Source: Pirellulaceae bacterium (lineage in GTDB: Bacteria; Planctomycetota; Planctomycetia; Pirellulales; Pirellulaceae). From it: a DNA stretch of 64,000 nt. Positions 62,966 through 64,000 of this stretch are shown in pieces. Each line of letters opens with the position of its first letter. The stretch's first letter is position 1. The notes beneath the pieces are model-generated. The model had not been told where the DNA came from. It searched no databases and worked only from the letters and a program-made list of their open reading frames with translations. Both the position numbers and the translations under genes were made by a program. Location of the stretch: positions 62,001 to 126,000 of the forward strand of contig JAQWSU010000053.1 in assembly GCA_029243025.1 (NCBI GenBank), read 5' to 3'.

Positions 62966-63406
62966 CGCGTTGCCCTATTCATTCGCCGAGGATCGTTCGA
63001 AGTGCAGCCTGGATGCCATGATCTCAGCTGACTCTCTATCGGAAATCGTTGCCTATCGGAAACCGGAGTTCTCAGGTGTGCATTTCCGATGCTGCGATCC
63101 TAATTCTGAATTTTAATGTTTCCCAATCATACTCGGCGCAGGCAGGTCGACTCGTTTTGAACCCCTGATCAACCGTGATTCGTGCGGAAAAAGAAAAAAC
63201 AAGAAATCATTGGGTGGTTAATTCGCGAATCTCGCACGAGCTCTAGAGACGGGGCGGTTTGTTGAGATAGTCGCCGCCGGCATAAGTGTGAAAAGAGGGT
63301 GCGTCTCGGCTGATGCCCTTGAATCGCTGCCAGGAACTTCGGGATTTGCAGCGGATCGATACGATGATTGTGCAATTTGTCATTCTCTTCAGAAAAAGGT
63401 AACGAG
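62966..63406. other. 441-base divergent intergenic region
   Basis: Between the pectate lyase and the truncated exported protein at the end of the window. An AAAAAGGTAACGAG purine-rich site lies just before ATG 63407. Nothing else was recognised. Confidence 0.4.
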
Positions 63407-64000
63407 ATGAATCAAATCGTAAAAACTTTGATTGGTATTCTAATTTGCCTGGTCTTTACCGGCCCCCTGTTGTCTGCTCCCCAGGAAAACGGCGAAGAAG
63501 ACAACGCGAAGCAACAGTCAGGGAGGTCATTCGATGAGCGTATGAAGGAGGCACGTAGGCCCCTGCAATTTATTCTGATCGGGTATATGGACGTCCATGA
63601 CGGTCAGGAGGAGGAGTACTTGGAGGTCGAAGCTGACTGGAAAAAAATTCACGATGTAATGGCCGCGCAGGGGAAGATCGTTGGTTGGGGCGTGGCGAAA
63701 GCCCGTGAAAATAAATTTGGATATGAGTACATCACCTGGACATTGCTCAATTCGCGAGAGGTCTTGGACCGTTTGTATGATATGGATGCGATCAAGAAAC
63801 AGATGGGCGCAGAGAAGTTTGATGCGCTGATGGAGAAAACGGGTAAGACTCGCACGATTGTTGGTCGCGAGTTATTGTCTCTCGAGGACTACACCGTTGA
63901 CCAGCTCGAAAAATCCGGAAGGGAATTAGGTGACGACAAGGAACCTCGTGCAGAGGATGTTTCGTTTTCCATGGACTACATGTATCCGGCTGAAGGGAAG
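63407..64000 (+). CDS. Exported protein of unknown function, truncated by window edge
   Basis: The 198 visible residues start with a signal peptide (MNQIVKTLIGILICLVFTGPLLSA). A charged spacer (QENGEEDNAKQQ) follows, then a region with RPLQFILIGYMDVHDGQEEEYLEVEADWKKIHDVM, IVGWGVAKARENKFGYEYITW and LMEKTGKTRTIVGREL. The beta–alpha–alpha–beta rhythm resembles dimeric alpha/beta barrel (ABM/NIPSNAP-like) proteins. I would not name a function. The C-terminus lies outside the window. Confidence 0.7.
   Translation, partial: MNQIVKTLIGILICLVFTGPLLSAPQENGEEDNAKQQSGRSFDERMKEARRPLQFILIGYMDVHDGQEEEYLEVEADWKKIHDVMAAQGKIVGWGVAKARENKFGYEYITWTLLNSREVLDRLYDMDAIKKQMGAEKFDALMEKTGKTRTIVGRELLSLEDYTVDQLEKSGRELGDDKEPRAEDVSFSMDYMYPAEGK

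Noticed and set aside
1-64000. CRISPR array, insertion sequence, prophage or integrase
   Set aside because: No spaced repeat array, transposase or integrase motif, or terminal inverted repeat was seen; the repeats found are short tandem duplications.

Overview
The window looks like a chromosomal segment of a planctomycete, probably of the Pirellulaceae/Rhodopirellula type. The diagnostic genes are secreted haem c proteins of the PSCyt1–DUF1549–DUF1553 and DUF1587/1592/1588/1585 types, each next to a Tat-exported DUF1501 or DUF1552 partner, together with two secreted sulfatases, a pectate-lyase-like enzyme, Tat-exported Gfo/Idh/MocA and ceramidase-like proteins and an LRR–VHL-beta protein. TTG and GTG starts are frequent and gene density is loose, which also fits. 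No rRNA, tRNA, CRISPR array or transposase gene was recognised.

Layout. 0–7.6 kb is a glyco/sulfo accessory region: a sulfotransferase, a GT8, a nucleotidyltransferase-like protein, a GT1 and an HPr-kinase-like ATPase, followed by a fused scar of two broken genes and a cupin dioxygenase-like gene. 8.2–21.1 kb is a saccharide-degradation type block: two paralogous cytochrome/DUF1501 pairs, a sulfatase and an oxidoreductase. 21.1–23.3 kb has two secreted proteins. 23.8–30.7 kb is a tight operon of GT2, Gfo/Idh, GT4, an alkaline-phosphatase-superfamily gene with an amber codon, a P450 and a broken Stf0 sulfotransferase. 31–36 kb, on the minus strand, holds an MFS transporter, a GT2, a frameshifted ATP-grasp and a HemB-like protein in which both Schiff-base lysines are replaced by glutamine. 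36.4–42.3 kb has a ceramidase-like protein, a free-standing AT–ACP–luciferase-like monooxygenase and two small exported proteins. 42.6–54.5 kb returns to degradation genes: DUF1552 plus DUF1592, LRR–VHL, DUF1501, sulfatase, sugar porter, hydrolase and SDR.

54.9–60.9 kb is the most unusual locus. A nucleotidyltransferase (NTP_transf_5 type) is followed by three tandem genes for 60-residue peptides. These have divergent N-termini and a nearly invariant twin-arginine/hydrophobic C-terminal half. Next come a glycosyltransferase fused to a C-terminal PqqD-like domain, a second glycosyltransferase and an HPr-kinase-like ATPase. Together they resemble a ribosomally made, modified peptide (RiPP-like) system. 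Its NTase + GT + HprK-like set is echoed at 2.4–6.3 kb. The window ends with a PL10-like pectate lyase and a truncated exported protein.

A second theme is gene decay by short perfect tandem duplications (7, 8, 14, 16, 17 and 20 bp), single-base frameshifts and amber codons. These fall almost entirely in the accessory glyco/secondary-metabolite genes, while the large degradation genes remain open.
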